DNA from: an uncultured Acholeplasmatales bacterium
Lineage (GTDB): Bacteria; Bacillota_I; Bacilli_A; Acholeplasmatales; Anaeroplasmataceae
Length of the DNA stretch: 64,000 bases
Direction of reading: 5' to 3'
Assembly: GCA_944323055.1 (NCBI GenBank)
Contig: CALUQZ010000002.1
Location: 43,456 to 107,455 of the forward strand
Positions 45,505 to 55,427 of the stretch are shown in pieces. Numbering within the stretch: the first letter of the stretch is position 1; each line of letters starts with the position of its first letter. The position numbers and the translations under genes are program-made. The notes below the pieces were generated by a model. It ran no database searches. It was not told the origin of the DNA and was given only the letters and a program-made list of their open reading frames with translations.

Positions 45505-46371
45505 TTAATCCCTTATCTTTTCTAATAAATTATTAATTAACAATAACTTGTCCGGGTCATAATTAATTTTATTTCTAATTAAGTATATTGGTATATTAAT
45601 ATCAGTTTGTTTATAAATAACTAATTGGTTTTTCTTTAATAAAGATGAAATGTTATTTTTATAAAAAACTCCAACTGCATTATGTTCTAACACCATTTTT
45701 AAAGAAATATCAAAATTATTAGTTTCTAAAATATTTTTAAAACTATTTTCATAAATATTATTATCACTAAAGAATTTATCTAAACAACTATAATAAGGAT
45801 CATTAGGAGCTAAAGTAACTAAAAAATATTTTTTTAAACTAGTATTAGGTTTATTTAATAATAAATGGTCTTTCTTTACTGATAATACAATTTCATCTTG
45901 ATAAATAGGCTCAACTAATAAATTAGAGTTATCCGTTTTAATATTAGCAAAGCCAAAATCAATTCTACCAGCCATTAAAGAATCAACCATCTCATTAAAT
46001 GACATTGCTGCTATAGCTATTCTATTCTTACTAGTTTTAATTAAATCATAAAAAAAGCCTGTTTCTGATAGCGAATAATAAATATCTAAATTCATTCCTA
46101 AATTAATTCTTTCTTCTAATTGAATTAAATTATTAATATTTGATAAGAATAAATCATGATTATTAATCTCTTGTTTAGCATATTCAAGTAACATTTTACC
46201 GGCATTAGTAAGTGATAAATCTTTATTAAAAATATTAATATTATAATCTTTTTCTAAAGATTTTATATGCTGAGTAACTGTAGGCTGAGTAAAGTTTAAT
46301 TCTTTAGCTGTTTTAGTATAATTTTTAATGGAAACTAATTTAACTAATGTTAATAATCTAACATCATACAT
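45505..46371 (-). CDS. LysR-family transcriptional regulator
   Basis: A 288-residue regulator with an N-terminal winged helix-turn-helix (LTLVKLVSIKNYTKTAKELNFTQPTVTQHIKSLE) and a C-terminal effector-binding domain. It is unlike most LysR genes in not being paired with an obvious enzyme operon. It is divergent from the SNF2 helicase gene, only 101 bp away, so that gene is the natural first candidate target. Confidence 0.9.
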   Translation of the reverse strand: MYDVRLLTLVKLVSIKNYTKTAKELNFTQPTVTQHIKSLEKDYNINIFNKDLSLTNAGKMLLEYAKQEINNHDLFLSNINNLIQLEERINLGMNLDIYYSLSETGFFYDLIKTSKNRIAIAAMSFNEMVDSLMAGRIDFGFANIKTDNSNLLVEPIYQDEIVLSVKKDHLLLNKPNTSLKKYFLVTLAPNDPYYSCLDKFFSDNNIYENSFKNILETNNFDISLKMVLEHNAVGVFYKNNISSLLKKNQLVIYKQTDINIPIYLIRNKINYDPDKLLLINNLLEKIRD

Positions 46372-46472
46372 AATCCCACCCCTTATGAAATTATTTTAAC
46401 ATAATTAATTATTAATGTCACTTTTATTTAATTTATAGATATGTTAAAATTAACCGATAAGGAGAAATTTAT

Positions 46473-49400
46473 ATGAATGTTAATGATATTGTTTTTACTA
46501 ATGATAACGGATTTGGCTTAGTAAAGAAAATTGAAAATAATAAGATTTATGTCCAATTTTCTGAAGATTATTCTAAAAATTATCCTATTACTACTAAATT
46601 ACTTTTTTTAATACCTAAACAATCAATTGATACACTTTTAAACATGTCTATAACTGATAAACCTTTTTCTAGATATAGTTATCGCATGTATTCTTTAAAA
46701 CCTAATATTTTAAATATTAGTATGCGTAATAATCAGCGTTATAATGAATTCAAATTAAATTTAGAAGATTTAAGTTTGTTAAGTGATTCTAATTTTTTAA
46801 ATAAAATTTTAGCTACCTTACAAAAAGATATTAAAAATATTATGATTTTGAAATATTATACTCTTACAGATTATGATTTTTTTAATATTAAAATCGCTTT
46901 AAATAATTGGGTTTTAAGCTTCTTCGACTTTAATAATATAAAATTAGTTGAAGATTCTATTTTAGCTTTAGATGATACCCCTAATGCTATCTATAATCTA
47001 TTTAAAGCAGAACCTACATTTAGCTATTTAATCTATGCATTACTTAGTCAAACTCCGTCTTTAGAAAATTCATTTAACTTTTTTATGAAAAATTATCCTT
47101 TAAGTAAAAAATATGCAATAGATCCTAATAATTTCAATCAACATTTAACTAATAGCTTATACTACATTCATGCTCATATATATATCTGTTTAAAAAATGA
47201 TATGTATATGAAAACGTTAGAACTGCTTTTTTCTTATTCTCAATGTATTTATTATAATATAGATTCTATTACTAATTATTTAAATACTGCATATAAAAAA
47301 ATTAATGATTTAAATGTAATTATCCTTTTAATGCGTAATCTAGACGATTTAGATATGACAACTGTAGCTTATGATATTTTGTTTAAAATATTTCCTTATG
47401 AACAATACAAAAATATTTATCTACAAAATAGGGCTTATTTAAATATGAAATATACTAAAAATTATATACCTGCAGATGATTGTATTGATTTTTTAACTGC
47501 TAATAGTGAGGATATTAATTATATCTTAAAAAATATTAAAGAACTTGTTAAAATAAATTCTCATCATATTTATTCTATATTATATGAATATTATTCTGTC
47601 CATTCTCCGTTTCTTTTAATTCATACTGATGGTATAAGCGAATTTTTTAAAAACTTTATAGAAAATAAGAATTATAATCTTTATACATATCGCATAGAAT
47701 ATGATAAATTTCTAAAATTAAATTCATATGAATATAATGATTTAGATAAAGTTTTAACTTGTTCTTATTATTTTTCTGATTATCAAGATAATGATATTAA
47801 ATATGATATTGTTAATATTAATGTTTTAATTGGAGAACATAATATAATAAATGGCTCTATTAATTATGTTAAAAATGAAGTTAAATTTGGGTGTTATTAT
47901 CATCATTATTATGATGATGATGAAAATGTAGCTCTAATTGCCTATAAATATGCTTTTTCTACTTTATATCAAAATGATGAAAATTTTAAAAAACAATTTT
48001 TAGACTTAGTTGAAAATAGTCAAAAAGTTCTTCATCAAAAAGAAATAATTAAACTAACTAAAGAAATAGATAACTTAAAAACAGCTTTAAATAATAATCA
48101 ATTAATTACACTTGATAATAAAAGCTTAGTTAAATTTTTAGTAAAAATACATTTAGATTATAATATTTTATTAGAATTAGAAATTGGTAATAATAATAAG
48201 ATGTATATTGTTAAAAATATTGCTACTTTAGTTGATTCCTTTAATAATAAGTCAACTGTTAAATATGGTAAATTTTTAACATTTGAACATACTTTAAATA
48301 ATTTATTACCACCATATAATGAATTTATTAATTATTTGACTAATAATTTTAATTTTTCATATGGTAATAGATATTTAAAATTATCTAGCTTTGATTTAAG
48401 AAATATTTTAAAGATTTTGACTAATTGTTATATAGCATTAAATGATGAGTTGTATTTAGTTTCTAATGAATCATTTAAACCAGAAATACTTATTGATGAT
48501 GATTTTAATTTAAAAATAACTAATTTAAAAAATTATGAAATTCATTTTTTTGATAATGCCAATATAATTATTGATAAAGACAATAAAAAAATTATGTTAC
48601 TTGAAGAAAGTGATAAGACACCTTTATATGTTTTTGCTTTTAATCATAATAATAAAAATTTTAAAGATGTTAAAGACAATTTAATTTATGATGTTTATGC
48701 TAGATCACCTAAAGAAATTAAGTTATCTGATAATCTTAAAAATAATATATCTTTACCAGAAGTTAATATTAAAGCTTATTTTGATTATGAAAATGACAAT
48801 ATTATCTTAAATGCTACTTATGAAGTTATAGGTTTAGGTGAAAATATAAATCCTAGAGATTATGATTATGCTCATGTTATAGATAAATTTGAAAGCTATA
48901 TGAATAAATTAGGATTTAAAAATAATATGATTACTGATTCTAATTTAGTCATTGCCTTCTTAATGTTAGATTTTACTTATTTAAAGAATTTAGCAGATGT
49001 CTATTTATCAGAGACTTTACAAAATAAATCTATTTCTATTGCTAGTTTACCAACTATTAGAATGAATTATCATTCAGGAATTACAGAATGTTTCTTAGAA
49101 GAGAGTATTTATTCTAATGAAGAATTATTAGAAATATTAAAAGCTATGCGTAAAAAGAAAAGATATGTATTATTAAAAGGTGATAAAATTTTAGCTTTTA
49201 AGGAAGAAGATATGCACTTTGCTGAAGTTATTGATAATTTAGGACTTGCTAGTAAACAAGAAATTTTTAATAAAAAACAAGTTCCTTTATATCAAACTTT
49301 TAAAAACTTAGGCCTTTATGAAAATATATCTACTGATAATTTTATTAATGAAATGTTTAATGATATAACTAATTTTAAAAGATTAAACATTAATGTTCCT

Positions 49401-50765
49401 TCTTCTATTAAAGCTGATTTAAGACCTTATCAAATCGACGGATTTAAATGGTTAAGTGTATTATCTAAATATCATTTAGGTGGTATTTTAGCTGATGATA
49501 TGGGACTTGGTAAAACGCTTGAAATTATAACACTTCTAGCTTCTTTTGATGATAATACGCCAAATTTAATTGTTTGTCCTAAATCATTAATATTTAACTG
49601 GATTAGTGAAATTTATAAATTTTGCCCTACTCTAAAAGCAATATCTATTTATGGTTCACAACAAGAAAGAGAAAATCAGATAAAAAACATTAAAAATATT
49701 AGGTATAATATTTATATTACAAGTTATGAATCACTTTTAAGAGATGAAAAATTATATGATAATATTGAATTTAATTATGTTATTTTAGATGAGGCTCAAG
49801 CTATAAAAAATGTTTTAGCACAAAAATCTAAGGCAGTAAAAAATATAAAAGCTAAAAATAAACTTGCTTTAACCGGAACGCCGATTGAAAACCAATTATT
49901 AGATTTGTGGTCTATTTTTGATTTTTTAATGCCTAACTTCTTCCCAAGCGTATCTGATTTTAAAAATATATATAAAGATGATGAAAATCTTAAACATTTA
50001 GCATTAAAGATTACACCATTTATTTTAAGAAGAACTAAAAATGAGGTATTGAAAGATTTACCGCCTAAATATGAAACAATTCTTACTGTTGATTTAACTA
50101 CTGAAGAGCGTAAAATGTATGATGCATTTATCTTAAATGCTAAACAAATATTAGCTACTACTGGGCAAACATTTAATATTTTACCTATTTTAGTAAAACT
50201 AAGACAGGTATGTATAGCTGCTAATTTAGTTAATGAAAAATATCAAAAAACTAGTTCTAAACTAAAAGCTTTAGTTGATTTAATAAATGATTATACGAGT
50301 AAAGGACATAAAATATTAGTCTTTTCTGCATTCGTTGAAGTATTAAATTTAATTGAACCTTTATTGACAGAAAATAATATTAATTACTATAAATTAACAG
50401 GTAATACTAAAGCTAGTGAGAGATTAAAATTAGTTGAAGATTTTAATGGTAATAGACGCATTGGTGTGTTCTTAATATCTTTAAAAGCTGGTGGTGTAGG
50501 TCTTAATTTAGTTGGGGCTGATACGGTCATTCACGTTGATCCGTGGTGGAATGTAGCTGCTGAAAATCAGGCTAGTGATAGAGCCCATCGCATTGGGCAA
50601 GTTAATAATGTTGAAGTTATTAAATTAATTGCTGAAAATACGATTGAACAAAGAATTATTCAGTTACAAAATATGAAAAAAGATTTAATAGATAAAGTTA
50701 TAAATAACAGTGATGCTGCTATTACAAAATTATCTAAAGAAGACTTAATGTTTATATTAAGCTAA
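46473..50765 (+). CDS. Large SNF2-family DEAD/DEAH helicase
   Basis: A 1430-residue Swi2/Snf2-type ATPase. The motor occupies roughly residues 985-1430: motif I DDMGLGKT with K1014, motif II DEAQ, motif III LALTGTPIENQL, motif V SLKAGGVGLNL and motif VI NQASDRAHRIGQ. An N-terminal SH3/Tudor-like segment (MNVNDIVFTNDNGFGLVKKIENNKIYVQF) is followed by a long helical region and a part resembling the 'bacterial SNF2 helicase associated' domain. I see no zinc-finger SWIM motif. Role unknown; relatives act on transcription complexes (RapA) or in defence islands. AAGGAG precedes ATG 46473. Confidence 0.9.
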   Translation: MNVNDIVFTNDNGFGLVKKIENNKIYVQFSEDYSKNYPITTKLLFLIPKQSIDTLLNMSITDKPFSRYSYRMYSLKPNILNISMRNNQRYNEFKLNLEDLSLLSDSNFLNKILATLQKDIKNIMILKYYTLTDYDFFNIKIALNNWVLSFFDFNNIKLVEDSILALDDTPNAIYNLFKAEPTFSYLIYALLSQTPSLENSFNFFMKNYPLSKKYAIDPNNFNQHLTNSLYYIHAHIYICLKNDMYMKTLELLFSYSQCIYYNIDSITNYLNTAYKKINDLNVIILLMRNLDDLDMTTVAYDILFKIFPYEQYKNIYLQNRAYLNMKYTKNYIPADDCIDFLTANSEDINYILKNIKELVKINSHHIYSILYEYYSVHSPFLLIHTDGISEFFKNFIENKNYNLYTYRIEYDKFLKLNSYEYNDLDKVLTCSYYFSDYQDNDIKYDIVNINVLIGEHNIINGSINYVKNEVKFGCYYHHYYDDDENVALIAYKYAFSTLYQNDENFKKQFLDLVENSQKVLHQKEIIKLTKEIDNLKTALNNNQLITLDNKSLVKFLVKIHLDYNILLELEIGNNNKMYIVKNIATLVDSFNNKSTVKYGKFLTFEHTLNNLLPPYNEFINYLTNNFNFSYGNRYLKLSSFDLRNILKILTNCYIALNDELYLVSNESFKPEILIDDDFNLKITNLKNYEIHFFDNANIIIDKDNKKIMLLEESDKTPLYVFAFNHNNKNFKDVKDNLIYDVYARSPKEIKLSDNLKNNISLPEVNIKAYFDYENDNIILNATYEVIGLGENINPRDYDYAHVIDKFESYMNKLGFKNNMITDSNLVIAFLMLDFTYLKNLADVYLSETLQNKSISIASLPTIRMNYHSGITECFLEESIYSNEELLEILKAMRKKKRYVLLKGDKILAFKEEDMHFAEVIDNLGLASKQEIFNKKQVPLYQTFKNLGLYENISTDNFINEMFNDITNFKRLNINVPSSIKADLRPYQIDGFKWLSVLSKYHLGGILADDMGLGKTLEIITLLASFDDNTPNLIVCPKSLIFNWISEIYKFCPTLKAISIYGSQQERENQIKNIKNIRYNIYITSYESLLRDEKLYDNIEFNYVILDEAQAIKNVLAQKSKAVKNIKAKNKLALTGTPIENQLLDLWSIFDFLMPNFFPSVSDFKNIYKDDENLKHLALKITPFILRRTKNEVLKDLPPKYETILTVDLTTEERKMYDAFILNAKQILATTGQTFNILPILVKLRQVCIAANLVNEKYQKTSSKLKALVDLINDYTSKGHKILVFSAFVEVLNLIEPLLTENNINYYKLTGNTKASERLKLVEDFNGNRRIGVFLISLKAGGVGLNLVGADTVIHVDPWWNVAAENQASDRAHRIGQVNNVEVIKLIAENTIEQRIIQLQNMKKDLIDKVINNSDAAITKLSKEDLMFILS

Positions 50766-50792
50766 AAGGAGGAAGTCAAAACTTCCTCCTTA
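50766..50792. terminator. Bidirectional terminator between SNF2 gene and lon
   Basis: AAGGAGGAAGT, CAAA, ACTTCCTCCTT, T-rich on both exits, between two convergent genes. Confidence 0.85.
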
Positions 50793-50796
50793 ATTT

Positions 50797-53100
50797 TTAA
50801 AATATTTGTTTTAATAATTCTGAAACATTTTTAACAGGTACGATTTGTAATTTTTCTTTTACTTCTTGCGGAACTTCATCTAAATCACGTTCATTATCAC
50901 ATGGAATATATATTTTCTTCAAACCTGTTCTAACTGCCGCGATTGATTTTTCTCTTAAACCACCAATAGGTAAAACACTACCTCTTAAAGTAATTTCACC
51001 AGTCATACCAATATTTGCTGGAACTGGTCTATTAGATAAGGCACTTACTAAAGCTGTTATTAACGTCACACCAGCAGATGGTCCATCTTTAGGAACTGCT
51101 CCTTCTGGCACATGAATGTGAATATCTATACTGCTAAAATCGACATTTTTAATACCTAAGCTTTCAGCATGAGATTTTACATAAGATAAACCAGCTTGAG
51201 CAGATTCTTTCATAACATCACCTAATTTACCAGTTAATATTAATCCACCTTTGCCAGGATATGTCATAACTTCAATATCTAGGGTGTCACCACCAAATTG
51301 AGTATATGCTAAACCTGTAACAACACCAACTTGACTAGTTTCCCTACCTTCATTATTGAAGTATCTTACTTTACCTAGATAATCTATTAAATTATCGCAT
51401 GTTATAACAGTTTTTTCTTTATGTAGAATTAAAATATCTTTAACTGTTTTACGACAAATAGAAGAAATTAGACGATCTAATTCTCTAACACCTGCTTCTC
51501 TAGTATAGCCTTGAATAATTTTTAACATAGCATCATCTTTAATTTCTAATTCATTTTCTTTAAGACCATGATTTTTAATTTCTTTAGGTAATAAATGTTT
51601 AAAAGCTATATTAAATTTTTCATATTCAGTATAACTAGATAATTCAATAATTTCCATTCTATCTCTTAAAGGGCCAGGTATATCTTCAAGACTATTTGCG
51701 GTTGTTATAAATAAAACTTGGGATAAATCATACGGTTCCTCTAAATAGTTATCAGAAAAATTAGCGTTTTGTTCTGGGTCTAAAACCTCAAGCATTGCAG
51801 CTGCAGGATCTCCTCTATAATCTGATGTCATCTTATCAATTTCATCTAATAAGAAAACCGGATTAATAGTTTTAGCATCCTTCATACCTTTTAAGATACG
51901 ACCAGGTAAAGCCCCAACATAAGTTCTTCTATGACCTCTAATTTCAGATTCATCTCTAACGCCACCTAAGCTTTGTTTAATAAAATGTCTACCTAAAGCA
52001 TCAGCAATACTCTTAGCTAAACTAGTCTTACCAACACCAGGAGGACCAGCAAAACATAAAATAGTAGATGGATTTTTACCTGTCATCATTTTAACAGCTA
52101 AATATTCAACAATTCTTTCCTTAACTTTCGTTAAACCATAATGGTTTTTATCTAAAGCTTTTTCTACTGCTGTTAAATCAGTAGTATCTTCTGTAGTTTT
52201 ATACCAAGGTAAAGCAATTAAGAAATCTAAATAAGAACGAATAATGCCAGATTCAGCCATTTGATTATTAGTATTAGAATAACGCTCTAATTCTTTTAAG
52301 GCTTTTTCCTCAATATTTTTAGGCATCTTACATTCAAGAATTTTCTTTCTTAATTCATATACCTCTTCATCTTGACGAGCCTTATCACCTAATTCATTTT
52401 GAATAGCTCGCATTTTTTCTCTTAAATAATATTCTTTTTGACTATCATCAATTGATTTTTTTACATCATTATTGATTTTATTTTCAATTTCTATTATTTG
52501 TCTTTCTTTAGCGGCATCTTCTAATAAATATTCTAATCTTTTAGCAACATTTAATTCTGCTAAATATTTATATTTATCATTTGTTTTTAAATAATATGCC
52601 ATTACATCAGCTGTCTCTTCAGTTGTCAAACCTTGTTGAAGTAATCTAGCTACTTCATCAGGTGCTTGTAAATAAACTCTACCATCTTTAGAGAAAGTTT
52701 CAATTACTTGTCTGATTAAAGCTATTTCTTCTTCATCATTAGTCAATTCTGATTCTAACTTAGTGTAAGATACTACTAAATAAGGATTTAAAGATTCAAA
52801 ATTATCAACACTTACTCTATCAGTAACTTTAAATTTAACCTTATAGTTACCATTAGGCATCTTTAATTTCAATTGAATTTTAGCTAAAACAGCAATCGGA
52901 TATATATTATCAACTTTAACATCTTGGTCATTGGGGTCTTTTTGAATAAGAAGGACAATGTTACTGCCATACATTCTTTCAGCTTGTTCTAAAGCTAAAA
53001 CAGACATTTCACGACCTACTTCGATTCTAAAATCGACATTAGGTAATGGAACAATTCCTCTAACCGCAATGGCCGGCAAAATTAATTTATTTTCAGCCAT
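50797..53100 (-). CDS. lon: ATP-dependent protease Lon
   Basis: Cytosolic AAA+ serine protease that degrades misfolded and regulatory proteins. It has 767 residues: an N-terminal substrate domain (1-200), a coiled coil (about 190-250), the AAA+ module with Walker A GPPGVGKTS and Walker B PVFLLDEIDKM, and a protease domain with catalytic Ser in PKDGPSAGVTLIT and Lys in GLREKSIAAVRTG. Confidence 0.97.
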   Translation of the reverse strand: MAENKLILPAIAVRGIVPLPNVDFRIEVGREMSVLALEQAERMYGSNIVLLIQKDPNDQDVKVDNIYPIAVLAKIQLKLKMPNGNYKVKFKVTDRVSVDNFESLNPYLVVSYTKLESELTNDEEEIALIRQVIETFSKDGRVYLQAPDEVARLLQQGLTTEETADVMAYYLKTNDKYKYLAELNVAKRLEYLLEDAAKERQIIEIENKINNDVKKSIDDSQKEYYLREKMRAIQNELGDKARQDEEVYELRKKILECKMPKNIEEKALKELERYSNTNNQMAESGIIRSYLDFLIALPWYKTTEDTTDLTAVEKALDKNHYGLTKVKERIVEYLAVKMMTGKNPSTILCFAGPPGVGKTSLAKSIADALGRHFIKQSLGGVRDESEIRGHRRTYVGALPGRILKGMKDAKTINPVFLLDEIDKMTSDYRGDPAAAMLEVLDPEQNANFSDNYLEEPYDLSQVLFITTANSLEDIPGPLRDRMEIIELSSYTEYEKFNIAFKHLLPKEIKNHGLKENELEIKDDAMLKIIQGYTREAGVRELDRLISSICRKTVKDILILHKEKTVITCDNLIDYLGKVRYFNNEGRETSQVGVVTGLAYTQFGGDTLDIEVMTYPGKGGLILTGKLGDVMKESAQAGLSYVKSHAESLGIKNVDFSSIDIHIHVPEGAVPKDGPSAGVTLITALVSALSNRPVPANIGMTGEITLRGSVLPIGGLREKSIAAVRTGLKKIYIPCDNERDLDEVPQEVKEKLQIVPVKNVSELLKQIF

Positions 53101-53149
53101 AATTAATCACTAAACCAATTACTTGATTTATCTCCTTTCTTAAATTTTA

Positions 53150-53203
53150 AGGTAAGGTAAGCCTTACGATTGTATATTATATCATCTTTTGGCACTTTTG
53201 CAA
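53150..53203 (-). promoter_or_regulatory. lon promoter and leader palindrome
   Basis: Minus strand TTGCAA (53203-53198), 16 bp, TATAAT (53181-53176). Just downstream is the inverted repeat GTAAG-G-CTTAC, in tandem with TTACCTTACCTTA. I see no CtsR or CIRCE heat-shock operator. Confidence 0.6.
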
Positions 53204-53237
53204 GTAGTTTGCCAAAATTATTATTTTTAGTTAAAGT

Positions 53238-53256
53238 AAAAGGACCTTGAGGTCCT
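53238..53256 (-). terminator. Terminator of tig
   Basis: Minus strand AAGGACC, TCAA, GGTCCTT, TT; it starts five bases after the tig stop. Confidence 0.8.
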
Positions 53257-53260
53257 TTAA

Positions 53261-54538
53261 TTATTTTGTATATGTAGCATTAGCTAATAAGAATTCAATA
53301 AATTTATTATATGCTAATTTTGAATAACTTTGTTGATATTGTTCTTGTGTAACTTTCTTTTTATCATCAGTTATACCTAAATCAGCCTTTAATTCTTCTT
53401 CACTTGGTTCTAACTTTTCTACTTCAACAATCTTAGAGAATACTTCAGTGAAAATAGCATTTCTTTTACCTTGATTATAAGTTTCTGTTTCAAACTTTTC
53501 TTTATCAGTACCCATTAATTGTAAGAAAGTATCAAAAGGAATATTATACATTTTAGCTTGATTTTCATATTGACTTCTTAAAGCTTTTACGCGTGAATCA
53601 ATTTCACTTTGTGGCATATCAATTACTGTATTATCTAATATTTTATTAATAAGTTCATTAGTTTGACGATCTTTTTCAGCTACTTCTTTACGTTTCTTTA
53701 ATTCATTTAATTCATATGCTTCAAGTTCTTCTTTATTTTTAACGTCTTTAATATTTAAAGATGCAACAAAATCATCAGTTAATTCAGGTAAAACTTCATT
53801 TAAAACTTGATGAACAGTTACAACAAACTTAGCTTCTTTACCAGCTAAATCAGTAGCTTGATAATTTGTAGGGAATGTAACAATAACATCTTTAGTTTCC
53901 CCTTCTTTCATACCAACCATTTGATCTTCAAAGCCTGGAATAAATTGTTTTGAACCAATTTTTAATTCGTAGTTACTTGCTTTTCCGCCTTCAAAAGCTT
54001 TATCTTCAATAAAACCTTCAAAATCAAAAACAGCAATATCGCCTAAAGCAATAGTCTTATCTTCCTTAGCTTCTTTTTTAGCTTTTGGTTTAATTAATGC
54101 ATTTATAGCATTATTAACTTCTTCACTAGTAACATTAGTGTCAGCTTCTTTAACTTCTACACCTTTGTATTGTGGTAAATTAAACTCTGGTCTAACATCA
54201 AATTCTAAACTAGCTTTAAAATCTACTCCACGTTCAACTTTTGTTTCTTTATCAAGATCAGGAACTATGTTACCTACAATATCATACTCAAAAGATTCAT
54301 CTTTAGATAAAGAAAATAATTTTTGATTAAAAATATAATCAAGTGCATCTTCATATAAAGCTTCAACACCATAATGTTTTTCAAAAACATCACGAGGAGC
54401 TTTACCTTTTCTAAAACCTTTTATTGTTACTTTAGCATTATTTTTATTGAATGAATAATCTAACGCCGTTTCAAACTCTTCTTTTTTAACATCAAATGTA
54501 ACCTTAACGCGGCTATGTTCTAATTTTTCGATATTCAT
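53261..54538 (-). CDS. tig: Trigger factor
   Basis: Ribosome-bound folding chaperone and peptidyl-prolyl isomerase. The N-terminal ribosome-binding domain has the signature GFRKGKAPRDVFEKHYG. The FKBP-like PPIase domain spans about 150-240 (GDIAVFDFEGFIEDKAFEGGKA), and the helical chaperone arms follow. ATG 54538 (MNIEKLEHSRVKVTF) is chosen because AAAGGA lies 8 bp before it; a TTG seven codons earlier is less likely. It has 425 residues, close to the usual length. Confidence 0.96.
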   Translation of the reverse strand: MNIEKLEHSRVKVTFDVKKEEFETALDYSFNKNNAKVTIKGFRKGKAPRDVFEKHYGVEALYEDALDYIFNQKLFSLSKDESFEYDIVGNIVPDLDKETKVERGVDFKASLEFDVRPEFNLPQYKGVEVKEADTNVTSEEVNNAINALIKPKAKKEAKEDKTIALGDIAVFDFEGFIEDKAFEGGKASNYELKIGSKQFIPGFEDQMVGMKEGETKDVIVTFPTNYQATDLAGKEAKFVVTVHQVLNEVLPELTDDFVASLNIKDVKNKEELEAYELNELKKRKEVAEKDRQTNELINKILDNTVIDMPQSEIDSRVKALRSQYENQAKMYNIPFDTFLQLMGTDKEKFETETYNQGKRNAIFTEVFSKIVEVEKLEPSEEELKADLGITDDKKKVTQEQYQQSYSKLAYNKFIEFLLANATYTK

Positions 54539-54564
54539 TAAAATCATCCTTTCATACAAGGAAA

Positions 54565-54593
54565 ATTATAGCACAGTTAAAACAAAATTGCAA
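54565..54593 (-). promoter_or_regulatory. Promoter of tig
   Basis: Minus strand TTGCAA (54593-54588), 17 bp, TATAAT (54570-54565). Confidence 0.75.
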
Positions 54594-54666
54594 AAGTTAT
54601 TTTACTTAATGTTAAAAAGTTAATTGAAAAATTAATTCTGCTATAATAAATTACATCTTTAATGCA

Positions 54667-54690
54667 AAAAAGAGTGCTAAGCACTCTAAT
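54667..54690 (-). terminator. Terminator of the tldD-pmbA-DUF308 operon
   Basis: Minus strand AGAGTGC-TTA-GCACTCT followed by TTTTTT, overlapping the stop codon region of the last gene. The arms resemble the CIRCE element GAGTGC, but the spacing is wrong for HrcA. Confidence 0.85.
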
Positions 54691-55426
54691 TTACATATGT
54701 TTCATTTTGCTTATCTTCATCTTGCGGCAAAATTAACTCATCTTTATTTTCAACTTCTTTTTCTTTATCTTCTTTAATTACTTTAGTTTTATTAATAGTT
54801 TTACGATAATTATAATAAGAACCACCAGACATTAATATAAAAAATGCTGCACATATTAAAGCTAAAATAGCTATTAATAAAGCAAGACCTGTAGCATCAA
54901 AGTTAGTAGCAAATATAACAACAGCTAAAGTGATAATTAAAATATGTAACCAAAATTCTAATTTATTAGTTTCTTCTTTTAATAAACTAGAATTTATAAA
55001 ATAGAATATAGCTTTAGCATAGAACACAAATCCTAAAAAGAATTTATAATACTCGTTAATAAAATTACCTAAGTTATTGTTATCTCTAACAGCGGTACTG
55101 CCATAAATTAGAAAAACACCTAAAATAATATTAATTAAAATTTCTAAAGTCGTTAAAAACTTTGCTAAACCAGTCTTTCGAGCTTTAATTAAAGGTATAA
55201 TTCTGACAATTGCAAAAATTAAAATAACAATACCCGTAAAAGCTACTGCTAAAGAGGCACCAAAGCTAGATCTATCGATTAAAATCCAAATTCCTAAAAC
55301 TAATAATAACGCTGCCCCAACAGCAAAAAGCCAAAATTTTGCTCCGTGTAATGGATTTGTAAGTTTACTTTCAACTTTTACTTCATTTACTGTTTTTACT
55401 TCAATCACTTGTTTTTTCTTTTTCAT
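54686..55426 (-). CDS. DUF308-like membrane protein
   Basis: A 246-residue protein with six predicted helices between about 30 and 205, arranged as three similar pairs (LLVLGIWILIDRSSFGASLAVAFTGIVILIFAIVRII). This is the HdeD/DUF308 pattern. Charged tails lie on both ends: Lys-rich at the N-terminus and Glu/Asp-rich at the C-terminus. It follows pmbA by one base, so it is in that operon. Function unknown. Confidence 0.75.
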   Translation of the reverse strand: MKKKKQVIEVKTVNEVKVESKLTNPLHGAKFWLFAVGAALLLVLGIWILIDRSSFGASLAVAFTGIVILIFAIVRIIPLIKARKTGLAKFLTTLEILINIILGVFLIYGSTAVRDNNNLGNFINEYYKFFLGFVFYAKAIFYFINSSLLKEETNKLEFWLHILIITLAVVIFATNFDATGLALLIAILALICAAFFILMSGGSYYNYRKTINKTKVIKEDKEKEVENKDELILPQDEDKQNETYVN

Positions 55427-55427
55427 T

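Noticed and set aside
53150..53210. CtsR operator upstream of lon
   Set aside because: The expected tandem GGTCAAA heptamers are absent; only an unrelated GTAAG-G-CTTAC palindrome is present.
54667..54690. CIRCE-like heat-shock operator near tig
   Set aside because: The GAGTGC/GCACTC arms are only 3 bp apart and followed by T residues at a gene end, so it is a terminator.
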